Shown here: in pieces, positions 1-11,893 of the stretch
Layout of the letters: every line of letters begins with the position of its first letter
How positions within the stretch are numbered: position 1 is the stretch's first letter
Assembly (NCBI GenBank): GCA_009763385.1
Contig: CM019826.1
Span: forward strand, 64,541,864-64,605,863
Source: Coix lacryma-jobi var. lacryma-jobi
Lineage: Eukaryota; Streptophyta; Magnoliopsida; Poales; Poaceae
Length of the DNA: 64,000 bases
Direction of reading: 5' to 3'
Notes under the pieces: generated by a model
Database searches by the model: none
What the model saw: only the letters and a program-made list of their open reading frames with translations
What the model was told of the DNA's origin: nothing
Program-made: the position numbers and the translations under genes

Positions 1-1313
1 AGGATACAAATGCTATATCATAGGCCCAGAAAAGGTGTTAGAGGGAACACCAAACTGACCTCGTCCCATGGGTGGATAGCGATCACCACCAAGCTGAAAG
101 GGTGGTCCGCTATGGAACATAAAACCTCCAAACTCACCTCCTTGTCCCATATGAGGATAGCGATCACCACCATGCTGAAAAGGTGGTCCGCTATGGGACG
201 GTGCAACAAAGCCTCTTACACACGACTCACGATCGTATTGAGGATGATCGGAACCGCGACGGGCACGACCACCACCCCGTGGTCTAGCTGCCTAGGGCCT
301 AGCTACCTGAGGGGGTGCACCTCCAGGCCTAGCCCACTGCATCTAAACTCCCTAACCCTGCACATCATGGAGAGGGTGGTGCCTAGCCTGGTTGTTCAGC
401 TCCAACTCCCTCCTAGCGTCGCTCTTCCTCCAAAAGCAAAACTCAGCTAGGTGACCCTCATGGTGGCAGTACTCGCACTCAAACCTCACCACTCTCTTGA
501 GTTGTTGATTTGTTTGGTTGTGGGGGTTGCACACTCTAGCCGGCTGTTTGCCTCTCAGAAGGGGATCACTAGAGACGTCAGGAAGGGTGTCAAGTGTGTT
601 CCTAAGATGGTTAGGTTTGGGAACCCACACTTGCTTGCGACGTGGAGCCTTGGGAGGTTCTTCAAGGATGCCATCCTTAGTGATAGGCTCAGGTGGGGTG
701 ATCTTGGTAAGCTTAGGAGTAGCGGATGGTTTCTCACTCGGGTTCACTCCGCTAAACTCACCGATCTTGCCAAAAGCACTAGCGCCCTTCCCACCTGAAG
801 CAAAGCCTACTCTCGGACCGCAAGTTCCTCTCTTGAACTGACTGATCATCATGCCCAACTGCGGCTCACTGCATGACACCCAACTCAGGATGGACCGAAG
901 GTATGTGTTTTCCTCCTCGGTTTGCATCTTGTCATGCCGACAGTTGGCAATCTCAATCTCCAACCCCATGCATCGCCCACACTGAGCGGAAACGGTGCTA
1001 ACTGAGCTGGCCTTCATGGCTTCAGCAAGCTTGACACTAACTTCTGCCAACTCAGTTCGCAAGCCTGGAGAAGACTTGCACGCACCCAGCAAAGAAGGCC
1101 TTGCCTTCACTTCCTCCAGCTCCTTTAAAGAGGGACACTCTTTGCAATCACCCACCAAGTCTAGCCTACTCTACAACTCATCATACACCTCAATCAAAGA
1201 GGCATACTTGGTTTGCAGGGTGGCAAAGTTTGTCATGTGCATTGTGCACTCATCACACTCCTCCTCATCGGTCACCTTCACCTTGGACCTAGCACTCTCA
1301 AGATCCTTAAGCG
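1..1313 (-). pseudogene. gag: Element A gag, C-terminal part
   Basis: Read right to left, this continues the gag that begins at 60353. Seen: a coiled-coil-like region (ECDECTMHM, LKELEEVKARPSLL), the conserved block MQTEEENTYLRSILSWV, and a second CX2CX4HX4C zinc knuckle (CEYCHHEGHLAEFC, 436-477). A Gly/Arg-rich tail then runs off the left edge. It aligns throughout with B gag at 8251-9560. An in-frame stop follows YDEL near 1171 where B has a lysine codon, and another stop lies near 352. Gag coats the RNA genome and forms the virus-like particle; this copy cannot make a full protein. The open frames on the plus strand here are shadows. Confidence 0.88.
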
Positions 1314-1557
1314 TGAAGGACCGGATTGGCGACCAGAGGGGGGGGGGGTGAATGGGAGCCTCAAATTCAACTCGTGAATAGAATGGCCCTTGTCCCAGAA
1401 AATCAACCCAAAAGCTGAGACTCGAAACGACCAAAGAGTTCACGACCTACGAGTAGGTGGATACCCTAGGAGATGTCCTAGTGGTACAGCAGAACTCTCG
1501 AAGAAAACCCAAAACAAACTGCCAAAGGGTCAGAGCAAAACTGCACAGGTTGCAGAT

Positions 1558-1822
1558 TTGCGGACTGTCCGAAGTCAGGTTCCCGGACTGTCTGGTGAAC
1601 GTCGGACTGTCCGCGACTGGAGGTCCGGACTGTCCGCTAGCAACCGAGCCCAAAACAGACTGTTCTGCAAGTCTGCTGGATAGGTCCCGGACTGTCCGCG
1701 GGTTTGTACCACGGACTTTCCGCCGGTCACAAGACGGAGAACAGTATCGCACTGCGCTGTTCTGAACCTGCCGAGTCCCGAGTCCCGGACTGTCCGCCGC
1801 TGGGGGCGCGGACTGTCCGCGG
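1558..1822. repeat. Cluster of CGGACTGTCCG palindromic words (B 3' LTR, R/U5)
   Basis: About eight copies of the dyad-symmetric word CGGACTGTCCG or one-base variants (one reads GGACTTTCCG) are spaced irregularly by 15-50 bp. The same cluster occurs at 11250-11512 in the 5' LTR, in G at 37078-37342 and 56713-56975, and in decayed form in A at about 60655-60900. The word lies downstream of the TATA box, so it would be transcribed. No function is known to me. Confidence 0.85.
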
Positions 1823-2418
1823 ATGAACAGAGAGCAGAGTAACAGCTAGGGACAAAAGTCAATTCAATCAAAACTCGACTAAATCAAAAGAGACTTCGAT
1901 CAAACTCCTCCCAGGTGTTCCTCTATGTATTGGGGTGCTAATCCTAAGAAATCATCGCACCAAACCAAGTCAATCAAGAGAGATTCATGGATCACCGTAA
2001 AAGGGGGAAAACGAAGAACGAATGCGAAATCGACCCGATGTATGGATTCGTGAGGTTAGGGGAGAAATCCTTCAGTGGAAAGAATGAGCTCACGACCAAG
2101 AACGAATTGATTCAAGTGGAATCGAGAATCATCTCTCGGAGAGGGAGAACGAGGCAAATCTCCGGAAGATCAAAAACCAAAACGCGAAGAACACCAACAC
2201 AAACGCGAATCGATTCGATTTCAGCCAAAATTCCTCCACACGAGGAGACAACGAGATTACGGTCTCGTTTCCTCAAAAGATCCAAATACACAGAGGTATG
2301 ATTCCCGTCTCTGCGGATCGCTTGCAGTGAGGTATGATTAGAACCTAAGCGGGGGCTAGAGAGAGAGTGCTCAGGAACAAATGACTGCCAGGATAAAGGG
2401 AGAGGAGGGGTGCCTCTC

Positions 2419-2428
2419 TTATTTATAG
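2419..2428 (-). promoter_or_regulatory. TATA box of element B 3' LTR
   Basis: The minus strand reads CTATAAATAAGAGAGG at the centre of the LTR, the expected place for the U3/R border. The same box stands in the second B LTR near 58075 and in A at about 61480-61489. In C the matching position reads CTATATAAGGAG. Transcription would run leftwards. Confidence 0.7.
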
Positions 2429-2686
2429 CCTAATACAATAATCCCCTTTCTACCCCTAGATACAAGAGCGAAGCGGCCAACCCTAGGGGTATCCCGGTCC
2501 AACTCTGCTGATTGCCGATCCGACGACCATGCGCCTTCCTCACCCTTAGCTTTGCCTCGACACAAGCCTCAGGATGCCGCCACGTGTCGCCCTGTCGACC
2601 GCCGCGCCTTCCTCGTGGATAGCTTCACCGCCGCGCCAGCCTCTCCACGTCGCCACGCGTCGACCGTCCTTTTTGCGGACCTCCCC

Positions 2687-2930
2687 CCGGTTTTGAGGCT
2701 GAAACCGGAAAACCTGGGCCTTCCCCCGGTTTTGAGGCTGAAACCGGGAAACCTGTCCTCCGGCTGAGTTTTGTGGCCCAAACTCAGAAACCCGTGAGCC
2801 CAGGTTTTGAGGCCCAAACCTGGAAACCGTCCATGCCGAGTTTTGAGGCCCAAACTCGGAAACCGCCCACCCTGAGTTTTGAGGCCCAAACTTAGAAATT
2901 GTCGAGGTAGCTTTTTGAGGCTCAGCTACC
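2687..2930. repeat. Array of covarying palindromes, B 3' LTR U3
   Basis: About seven imperfect palindromes of 21-25 bp. Each has a constant centre of the form TTTTGAGGCCCAAA and matched outer arms that differ between units: CCGG/CCGG, CTGAG/CTCAG, CCAGG/CCTGG, CCGAG/CTCGG, and GGTAGCT/AGCTACC at 2906-2912 and 2924-2930. The array lies upstream of the TATA box. The same array is found in the second B LTR (about 58338-58585) and in A, C, E and G. The core TTTGGGCC is the reverse of the GGCCCAWWW (UP1/site II-like) plant promoter motif. Confidence 0.85.
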
Positions 2931-3371
2931 GAACCCGCGCCGTAGACGGGATGTGGTTCGCACACCCCGAGTTCCAGCACCGATGCCGGAGCATGTCCAG
3001 CCTCCACGCCGGGCACAGTGCATTCGCCATCCTTCTCGGCCTCCCGCCAAGTGTCACGACGCCATCACCTTCCTCCTGACTCGGCCGATGCACCGCACAT
3101 CCCCATGTGCTCTTGCTTGTCGATGCCACGTGCCAGCTACTACAGCTGGTCCTCAAGTCTCCAGGTCCGTCGGTCCAAGCCTCACGTCCGCTCTTCACCG
3201 CTCCTGGTCTGTCGGCATGGCACGTCTCTACTTGACCTTCACCTCACCTTCGACCACTGTCTGAGCTCCACACCTGCACACCAACACAGCCAAGAGACAT
3301 GTTGCCTGTTGATCGATAACTCATCACTCAGGAAGGGAACCACAATGGCACATATCAACCTTTTGTTCGCA

Positions 3372-3385
3372 ATCTCCCCCTTGAT
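3372..3385 (-). other. Element B polypurine tract
   Basis: The minus strand reads ATCAAGGGGGAGAT directly next to the 3' LTR. It is the same tract as in G (55239-55251). Polypurine tracts prime plus-strand DNA synthesis during reverse transcription. Confidence 0.9.
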
Positions 3386-4990
3386 GAGTGCATCGTCAAC
3401 TCATAGTAACCGTAACCAAAAAATAAAAAGAAAGCAGAATTACATAGAAGGAGAAAGCTCACTCGAGATGTCCAAAAGCCAGAGAAAAGGCCAAAGAGGA
3501 GCAAATCGAGATAAGCCAGGCTTGGTCCCCAAAGACATGGGCAACGGTTCGACACAACCAAGCAAACGAAGACTGCATAAGAAGCAACTACTGCCAGTCC
3601 CTCAAGATGGAGGCACAGAGGCTCAACACAACCAGCAGTACGCTCGATACCAATCAAGAATCACCAAAACAGAATGGTGAAAGTAGCTAGTCCCTCAAGA
3701 CAGAGGCACAGAGGCTCAACACAACTAGCTGAAACGATCGATACCAAATAAAAACCGACTCGGAGTAAGCAGGCAGAAAAGAAACTCCCCCTTACTCAAA
3801 GAACTCCCCCTCAATAAGAGAAGCATAAAATGCAAATTGTCACCACAACAAGACACACTCCTCATTGGAAAAATTCTCCCCCTTGGAGGCAATTTGCAAA
3901 CACAAGAGAAGGGAAAAGAGCTCGAGTAAGCAAAAACGGAGCTAGGTCATGCCTATCGGAGTCGAGCAAATGCATATGAGTCAAAAATGCATGTTTAGCA
4001 GCTTCAGGTATAGACTCGAAAGAGTGAAAGAATGCTCTAAAGAGTGCTGATCCAACTACAAAGCATCATGCAAAAGTGCTAGCAAAGGCTCAAAATGATC
4101 ACCAACTACGAAATATGAATGTATAAGCCAAGTGAGCAATTTTAAGTCATCCAGAAAGTAAGTTCACCATCAAAATAGCACTGAACATGTATTAGACAGA
4201 AAGTCAAACAAGTGCTAAACATGTATAAAAGGTGAACTACCCCTAGTAACGTTCAATCATCATGCTATAGAAAGAAACATAGACTTGTGTTTTCAGATTT
4301 TATTGGAGGAATTGCAGCGGTTATTAACACAAGTTTAAATTCAGCATGTGATTGCGAGAGGTTGAAAACTTGTCATTGCCTAACTTTTCAACCATGCTAA
4401 GCCTATGCAATGCAATCAGAAGCTTAAAGCATCGGTTTCGGTCTTACACTATACGGCTCAAGTTTAACTCAAAGTGCTATGAGAAACAGTCTTGATACCG
4501 TGAAGTGCTGACAAAGCAATCCCATCTCGATCTTTTCAATTCACTAATACTTGGTTCATTTTGAGCAGAGAAGGAACAGTCCAAGCAAGTGAAAGACTCA
4601 GAACTAGAGACATAGCAACCTAGCATATATGAAATAGCTCAAGTGACCTCAACACATCCTACACATGCTAGTTGCCAATCTCAATGGTGAACTAGTATCA
4701 AGTTTCAAGTTCATTAAGCATGTTCATCATTCTAAAAAAATAGCTTAGCTCACAACATGTATCAGTGATCAATGAGAGCCTAAGCTACAAGCATCATCAT
4801 ATATCATCGAAGCATACACTAAACAGAGCATAAATTCATTCTAATGAATATAGACATGAAGCTCAAAAATGCAAGATGTAAACATGATGAAGTCAGAATC
4901 AGAGCAAAAATAAAACTAAAAAGACTCAAAATCCAAAAATAAAGAAAGGATCAGAAAGACAGTTTATGATACAAAAATGCTTCCCCACAT
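3386..4990 (-). other. Element B 3' non-coding region between pol and LTR
   Basis: About 1.6 kb without a credible reading frame. SIRE relatives can have an env-like frame here; none is visible. Several blocks match the corresponding regions of C (33048-34484) and G (53709-55238). An example is the stretch near 4340-4480, which matches G 54180-54345 in reverse. Repeated GGGGGAG-like purine patches are present (3781-3900). Confidence 0.75.
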
Positions 4991-7900
4991 CTAAAAGGGG
5001 AAACACACACCAAGCTCAACTCTCAACCTAGCAAAAGTTGAGAGATCCAAAGGCTTGGTGAAAATATCCGCAACCTGGTTATGGGTGTCTACATGCCTAA
5101 GGTCAATGTCACCTTTCTCGTAGTGATCACGAAGAAAGTGAAAGCGAACATCGATGTGTTTAGTCTTGGAGTGAAGAACAGGGTTCTTTGCTACACTAAT
5201 GGCAGAAGTGTTGTCGCAAAGCAAAGGGACCCGACTGAAGTCTAGACCAAAATCACGCAATGTAGCAACCATCCATAAAAGCTGTGAAGCACAAGAAGCA
5301 GCGGCAACATATTCAGCTTCAGTAGTAGACTGGGCTACGTTCGACTGTTTGCGAGAAGACCACGAAACTAAAGAGGAGCCAAGAAACTGACAAGTCCCAG
5401 AAGTAGACTTGCGCTCAAGCCGACAGCCGGCAAAATCCGCATCGAAATAACCACAAAGCGAGAGGGTCGAAGAAGAAGAGTACCAAAGTCCGAACTCAGG
5501 AGTGTATCGGAGGTACCTCATGATGCGCTTGACCGCTTGCTTGTGGGAAGTCCGAGGGGACGCCTGGAAACGAGCGCACAGACACACAGAAAACTGTATA
5601 TCTGGCCTCGTCGCCGTCAGGTACAGGAGCGAGCCGATCATGCTCCTGTACTCCTTCTGGTCAACCGGCTCTCCATCTTGGTCCGCGTCCATCGCAGCAG
5701 TCATCGCCATGGGCGTCGTAAGAGGCTTGGCCTCGCCCATGTCGAACTTCTTCAGGATGTCCTTTGTGTATTTACCTTGATGCACGAACGTCCCATCTCG
5801 GGTTTGCTTGATTTGCAACCCGAGGAAGAAGGTCAACTCACCCATCATACTCATCTAAAACTCCCTGCTCACAGTATCTGCAAACTTGGCAACAAGCGCG
5901 TGAGAGGAGCCACCAAAGATAATATCATCCACGTAAATCTGAATCAAAAGGGTGTCATTGCCTTGCTTGAGGAGAAACAGAGTCTTATCTACCCGTCCCA
6001 TTTTAAAACCCTTGGAGAGCAGAAAAGTTTTCAAACGATCATACCAAGCTCTCGGTGCTTGTTTCAAACCATATAAAGCTTTTGTAAGTTTGAAAACATG
6101 GTTTGGAAACTTGGGATTCTCGAAACCTGGGGGTTGTCTCACATAAACCTCTTCCTCTATATACCCGTTCAAGAAAGCACTCTTGACATCCATTTGGTAA
6201 AGCTTAAAACCCTTTGAAGCTGCAAAAGCTAGAAGAATCCTAATGGCTTCTAAACGGGCTACAGGGGCAAAGGTTTCCTCATAGTCGATCCCCTCTTTTT
6301 GGCAAAAACCCTGGGCTACTAGCCAAGCCTTGTTCCTTACTACCATCCCATCCTCACCCTGTTTGTTTTTGTAAACCCATTTGGTACCTATAGGGTGGCA
6401 TTCTGGTGGAGGTGGAACTAGGGTCCAAACTTGGTTTCGCTCAAAGTTTTCTAACTCCTCATGCATGGCATTAACCCAATTAGGATCAGAAAGTGCGTGT
6501 CCAACATCTTTGGGCTCAAAAGAAGCAGTGAATGCAGAATGAGCAAAGTGTGAGATCTCATACGCTCGCGACCGCGTGACTCGCTGGTCGATGCCGCCGA
6601 TCTTCTGCTGCGGAGGGTGAGTCTGTTGAACACTCCGGGGAGCTTGCCTCGCCGAAGTCGCCTCCCCCTCGCCAGATGCTGTCGCTCCCTCAGGTGCAGT
6701 TGGTGCTCGCTGGAGAGGTGGCTCTAGAGGACCCCAAGAAGAAGTCGTGGGATCGGGTCCTCGAGGTGAAGTAGACGTCACAGGGTCGACAGGGGTAGCC
6801 AGTGGAGTTGGCTCGGGATCACCCCAATCGGCATTCTCCTGCTCCTCCTCCACAAAAATGGTCTCTCCCAGCTCCTATTCTCCTGCAACATCAAAAGTAG
6901 AAGAAATACAAGGCATAGTCTCGTCGAATGTGACCTCGCAGGTCTCCACTATCCGGTTAGTTTCAAGGTTAAGAACTCGATAAGCGCGCGAATGAGAAGC
7001 ATAACCAAGAAATACGCCATCAGCAGAACGAGATTCAAATTTGCCCAACTTGCCTTGCTTCAGGATGAAACACTTGCACCCAAACACCCGAAAATGAGAC
7101 ACCTTGGGTACCCGTCCAAAACGCAACTCATAAGAAGTCTTTTTCATGAAAGCACGAAGAAAGATGCGATTTGAAACATGGCAAGCGGTGTTGATCGCCT
7201 CGGCCCAAAACCGCCTAGGAGTCCTATGCTCATCGAGCATCGTCCTGGCCATCTCAACAAGGGTCTAGTTCTTGCGCTCAACAACACCGTTCTGCTGAGG
7301 GACATAAGGAGAAGAAAACTGATGCTCGATTCCATTAGAAGAACAAAAGGAGACAAACTGTGAGTTATCAAACTTAGTACCATTATCGCTATGAATAGCT
7401 CTAATAGTATAAGGGGGAAACTCAGTTTTCAACTTCAAAATCAAATCACGAGCAAAAGAAAAAACTTCATCCTTACCCTCCATGAAAAACACCCAAGAGT
7501 ACCTCGAAAAATCGTCCACGATCACTAGAACGTACCACTTCCCACCAGCTGAGCAAACTCGAGCTGGACCAACTGTGTCCATGTGTAAAAGCTCGCCGGG
7601 TCGCTTTGTCATCACCTGATTAACAGGTGGGTGAGAAGCAGCAACCATCTTCCCGTGACAACAAGGATGGCAAACAAGGTCCTTCTGAAACTTAAGCTTG
7701 GGCAATCCTTGGATTAGGCCAAGTGAGCTAAGTCTTGCTAGCAAGTCAAAACTCAAGTGACCGAGCCTCCTATGCCACTTCCACAAATCAGAAGAAGGAC
7801 TAGCCATCAAACATCTAGCACAGCCGAAGGAGCGAGAAAAATCGGCTCTGAAAACACGGCCAAAAGGGACGATCCAACAAACAAGATCTCCCCGGGGGTC

Positions 7901-8200
7901 TAAAACATGACTCAAACCCTTCTTAAAGCGCACTTCACAATCGTCTTCAAGGAGTTGCGAAACAGAAAGCAAATTGTAATGCAAGTTCGAAACCAAAGCA
8001 ACATCCTTAAGAACGAAGTTCTCATTGAGCCGAATAGACCCATGAGAAACAACCTTACCTCTGCTGTTATCCCCAAAAGTGATGTACTCCTTGTGCATCA
8101 CGGGGTCTAGGCCGGAGAACCATTCCTTCTTTCCGGTCATGTGGCGCGAACACCCGGAATCCATGAGCCACATGTTCTCCAACCGAAGTCCCTGCATCAA
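4991..8200 (-). pseudogene. pol: Element B pol (protease, integrase, RT, RNase H), broken by stops
   Basis: Seen in order, right to left: protease active site DSGCSRHMTG (about 8130-8160); the integrase zinc region with WHRRLGHLSF; integrase core motifs HMDTVGP, HSDNGT and GVVERKN; RT with FAPVARLEAIRIL, QMDVKSAFLNGYIEEEVYV, LYGLKQAPRAWYDRL and an intact YVDD (about 5926-5937); and RNase H with STTEAEYVAA, SKTKHIDVRFHF and ADIFTKPL. It ends GVCFPF-stop at 4991. Stops interrupt it at about 7265 (after VVERKN), 6875 and 5855 (where G has GAG). Pol opens in a frame shifted by -1 from the gag end. It would copy and integrate the element; as it stands it cannot give a whole polyprotein. Confidence 0.92.
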
Positions 8201-8215
8201 TAGAAAGGCAGGAAA
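8192..8215 (-). other. Splice-acceptor-like sequence at B gag/pol border
   Basis: The minus strand reads a pyrimidine-rich run, then TATTGATGCAG. The gag stop (TGA) is at 8199-8197 and the AG at 8193-8192. The first base after AG (8191) is the first base of a pol-frame codon. G (50517-50518) and H (44127-44128) have the same arrangement. A spliced pol or gag-pol RNA is my inference; no donor is established. Confidence 0.4.
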
Positions 8216-10944
8216 TGAGCATGTGGCACAACACTGGGGTTAGTATACTGAGAAGGATACCAGTGCTGTGTCATAGGCCCAGAAAAAGTGTTAGTAGCAA
8301 CACCAGGCTGTCCTCGTCCCATGGGTGGATAGCGATCACCACCAATCTGAAAGAGTGGTCCGCTATGGAACGGAAAACCTCCAAACTGACCTACATGTCC
8401 CATTTGAGCAAAGCGATCACCACCAAGCTGAAAAGGTGGTCCGCTATGGGACTGAGCAGCAAAGCCTCTTACACCCGGCTCACGATCGTATTGAGGACGA
8501 CCGGAACCGCGACGGGCACGACCACCACCCCGTGGTCTGGCTGCATGGGGCCTAGCTACCTGAGGGAATGCACCTCCAGGTCTAGCGCCCTGCCTCTGAA
8601 CTCCCCGACCTTGCACACCATGGAGAGGGTGGTGCCTGGCCTGATTGTTCAGCTCCAATTCCTTCCTAGCGTCCCTCTTCCTCCGAAAGCAAAACCCAGC
8701 TAGGTGACCCTCACGGTGACAGTACTTGCACTTGAACCTCACCACTCTCTTGGGTTGTTGGTTCCTATGGTTGCGAGGGTTGTTCACTCTGGCTGGCTGC
8801 TTGCCTTTCGGAAGGGGATCCCTAGAGACGTCAGGAAGGGTATCAAGTGTGTTCCTAAGATGGTTAGGTTTGAGAACCCACACTTGCTTGCAAGGTGGAG
8901 CCTTGGGAGGTTCATCAAGGATACCATCCTTGGTGATAGGCTTGGAAGGTTCAGGTGGGGTGATCTTGGTGAGCTTAGGGATAGCGGATGGCTTCTCACT
9001 AGGATTCACTCCACTAAACTCACTGATCTTGCCAAAGATGCTAGCGCCCTTCCTACCTGAAGCAAAGCCTACTCCCGAGCAATCAGTTCCCCTCTTGAAC
9101 TGACTGATCATCATGCCCAACTGCGGCTCACTGCATGACACCCAACTCAGGATGGACCGAAGGTATGTGTTTTCCTCCTCGGTTTGCATCCTGTCATGCC
9201 GACAGTTGGCAATCTCAAGCTCCATCCCCACGCATCGCTCACAAGGAGCGAACTAGGTGCTAACTGAGCTGGCCTTCTTGGCTTCAGCAAGCTTGACATT
9301 AACTTCTGCCAACTCAGTTCGCAAGCTAGGACGACGCTTGCACGCACCCAGCAAAGAAGGCCTCGCCTTCACTTCCTCTAGTTCCTTCTTCAAGGAGGGA
9401 CACTCTTTGCAATCACCCACCAAGTCTAGCCTACTCTTCAGCTCATCATACACCTCAATCAAAGAGGCATACTTGGTTTTCAGGGTGGCAAAGTTTGTCA
9501 TATGCATCGTGCATTCGTCGCACTCCTCCTCATTAGTCACCCTCACTTCGGTCTTAACAAACTCAAGCTCCTTAAGCGCCTCTTTCATCTTGGCCTTAAA
9601 CTCACTGCGCTCTAGGTTAACATGCGTGAGTTTCTTCTACGAAGCAAGGATTAACTCCGCAAGGCTATCGCGCTCATCAGCGAGACGATCGACAAGAGAA
9701 GAGTTTGATACCTCAGAAGCGTTGTCGTCATTGTTGGCGTCATCGGTGTCCTTCGCCTAGCACTTGCTGTCCTCTTCGTCCAAGGCCATGGTGCATAAGC
9801 CCTTGGAGGAGTTGCCAAAGAAGCAGAGTCCGTTGAAGCGATCTTCTGTGTTGTGCTCGGACCCGTCGTCACTGGAGTCGCTGTCGAAGGTCTTGTCTTC
9901 ATCGCTTTTGGTAGCGAAGAGAGCACGTCGGCCGGCGTCGAAAGCCTTCTCCACATCCTCCCGGCGAAAAGTGTCCTTGTTCTTCTTCTTCTCGGTCTTG
10001 TACTCCAGCTTGTCTTTGCGCTGGAAGTTGTGAGTCTTGCCGGAAGATTTCTTGTTGTTCTTGGGACAGTTCGCCATGAAGTGATCTAGATCACCGCACT
10101 TGTAGCAGCCCTCGCGTGCGCCACCACGCCGGCGATTCAAGCGGTTGTTGTGAAACCGTGAGAACCGGGTGATGACGAGGGTGAGCTGATCGTTTCCCAA
10201 TGCCTCCAACTGCTCCTCCATAACTGTAAGCAAAGAAGACAAAGCAAAGAGAGGAGGTGAAGCGTCAGAAGGAAAAATCGATCCACCCTTGCCTGAGACC
10301 AAAGCCATGGAATGTGAGGATGTGTTCTTCAGCTTGGCCTGAGTCAGGTGATCGATCTCGGTGGACTTGAGCTTGCTGAACAGCTCGTCCATGGTGAGGG
10401 TGTCATAAGATGGAGACTCAATGATAGTCGACACCTTCACCTACCATACCCTCCGATCCAGGGCATATAGTAACTTGAGTGCCCTCTCATGATCGTCATA
10501 GGGTAGGTTAGCCCGATTGGCACGCATCTTGTTCACAATCCTTTGAAAACGAGCGAACAAGGCGTCAATTGTCTCTCCCTCCAACTGAACAAAGTTTTCG
10601 TACTCGCACTTGTACGTTTCGAAGAGTCTGGTCTTGACATGGGCGGTCCCCTCGTGATAGCTTTGAAGCTTCACCCAGATCTCTCGTGCCGTCTCAAGCT
10701 CAGAGACATGTTCGAACTCAGGAAGGGAGATGCTGGCCAAAAGAGCATTACGAGCCTTGGAGTTGGCCTCGTGCTGGTCAATCTGGATCTGACCCACACG
10801 AGCCGCAAGGACTATGTACTCAGCATTCTCGCATATCTCCCAGACAGAAGATCCGATGCTGTTGAGGTAAGCACGCATCCGAATCTCCCAATAGGAATAG
10901 TTCGTTCCATCGAACCAAGGAGCCTTGCCGTTCCCTCGTTCCAT
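8197..10944 (-). pseudogene. gag: Element B gag, interrupted
   Basis: Starts ATG at 10944, 64 bp inside the LTR, with the copia Gag opening WFDGTNYSYWEIRM. The first zinc knuckle is CYKCGDLDHFMANC (about 10070-10111) and the second, CKYCHREGHLAGFC, is at about 8689-8730. Between them lie an acidic stretch and a coiled-coil-like region. After the second knuckle come an Arg/Gly-rich stretch and two copies of a repeat of the type SGPxFQxGGDR, ending PFY-stop at 8197. Stops lie at 10441 (A reads GAG there), 9757 (A reads CAG), about 9640 and about 9253, so only fragments could be made. At roughly 900 codons it is much longer than a minimal copia Gag. Confidence 0.9.
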
Positions 10945-10993
10945 GTCGCCCTTAGGATCCGAAACCGATTAAGGTAGAGAAGATCCTTAACCG

Positions 10994-11005
10994 GCTCCGA
11001 TACCA
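10994..11005 (-). other. Element B primer binding site
   Basis: The minus strand reads TGGTATCGGAGC two bases inside the 5' LTR. It differs by one base from TGGTATCAGAGC, the usual complement of the initiator methionine tRNA 3' end that primes minus-strand synthesis in copia elements. G and F carry the same variant. Confidence 0.9.
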
Positions 11006-11007
11006 AT

Positions 11008-11847
11008 TGAAGGACCGGATTGGCGACCAGAGGGAGGGTGAATCGGAGCCTCAAATTCAACTCGTGAATAGAATGACCCTTGTCCCAGAAAATCACCCCA
11101 AAAGCTGAGACTTGAAACGACCGAAGAGTTCACGACCTACGAGTAGGTGGATACCCTAGGAGATGTCCTAGTGGTACAGCGGAACTCTCGGAGAAACCCC
11201 AAAACAAACTGCCAAATGGTCAGAGCAAAACTGCACAGGCTGCAGATTTGCGGACTGTCCGGGGTTAGGTTCCCGGACTGTCCGGTGAACGCCGGACTGT
11301 CCGCGACTGGAGGTCCGGACTGTCCGCCAGCAACCGAGCCCAAAACAGACTGTTCTGCAAGTCTGCTGGACAGGTCCCGGACTGTCCGCGGGTTTGTACC
11401 GCGGACTGTCTGCCGGTCACAAGACGGAGAACAGTATCGCACTGCGCTGTTCTGAACCTGCCGAGTCCCGAGTCCCGGACTGTCCGCCGCTGGGGGCGCG
11501 GACTGTCCGTGGATGAACAGAGAGCAGAATAACAGCTCGGGACAAAAGTGAATTCGATCAAAACTCGAGTAAATCAAAAGAGACTTCGATCAAACTCCTC
11601 CCAGGTGTTCCTCTATGTATTGGGGTGCTAATCCTAAGAAATCATCGCACCAAACCAAGTCAATCAAGAGAGATTCGTGGATCACCGTAAAAGGGGGAAA
11701 ACGAAGAACGAACGCGAAATTGACCTGATCTATGGATTCGTGAGGTTAGGGGAGAAATCCTTTGGTGGAAAGAAGGAGCTCACGACCAAGAACGAATTGA
11801 TTCAAGTGGAATCGAGAATCATCTCTCGGAGAGGGAGAACAAGGCAA
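11008..11847 (-). repeat. Element B 5' LTR, first segment (interrupted by C)
   Basis: Aligns with 1314-2156 of the 3' LTR, including the CGGACTGTCCG cluster (11250-11512). It stops at GGCAA (11843-11847), the target duplication of element C. The LTR resumes at 57811. Joined length is about 2054 bp against 2058 bp for the other LTR. Confidence 0.95.
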
Positions 11848-11893
11848 TGCGAATACATGGGTGTATGCCGAGTCTCGAGTGATGAGTGATTGT
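11848..11893 (+). repeat. Element C 5' LTR, first 46 bp
   Basis: Starts TGCGAATACATGGGTG and corresponds to the start of the G LTRs (35620, 55252) and of E in reverse. It is cut off by element D at the duplicated ATTGT (11889-11893, 22048-22052). This short piece fixes where C begins. Confidence 0.92.

Larger units (their letters stand above)
1314..3371 (-). repeat. Element B 3' LTR
   Basis: Starts TGAAGGACC and ends TTCGCA on the plus strand. It is matched by the split 5' LTR at 11008-11847 and 57811-59024. Reading on the minus strand, U3 is at the high-coordinate side and holds a palindrome array (2687-2930) and a TATA box (2419-2428). The transcribed R/U5 part holds repeated CGGACTGTCCG words (1558-1822) and a C-run (about 1336-1348 as G on the plus strand) close to the LTR end, a feature shared by the LTRs of C, E, G and H. 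Long open frames inside this LTR come from the repeats and are not genes. Confidence 0.95.

Noticed and set aside
5537..6076. Plus-strand open frames opposite RT/RNase H in B (and similar shadows at 8215-8703, 24486-25028, 38541-39266, 51229-52089)
   Set aside because: Exact antisense of recognisable gag/pol domains and no independent features.
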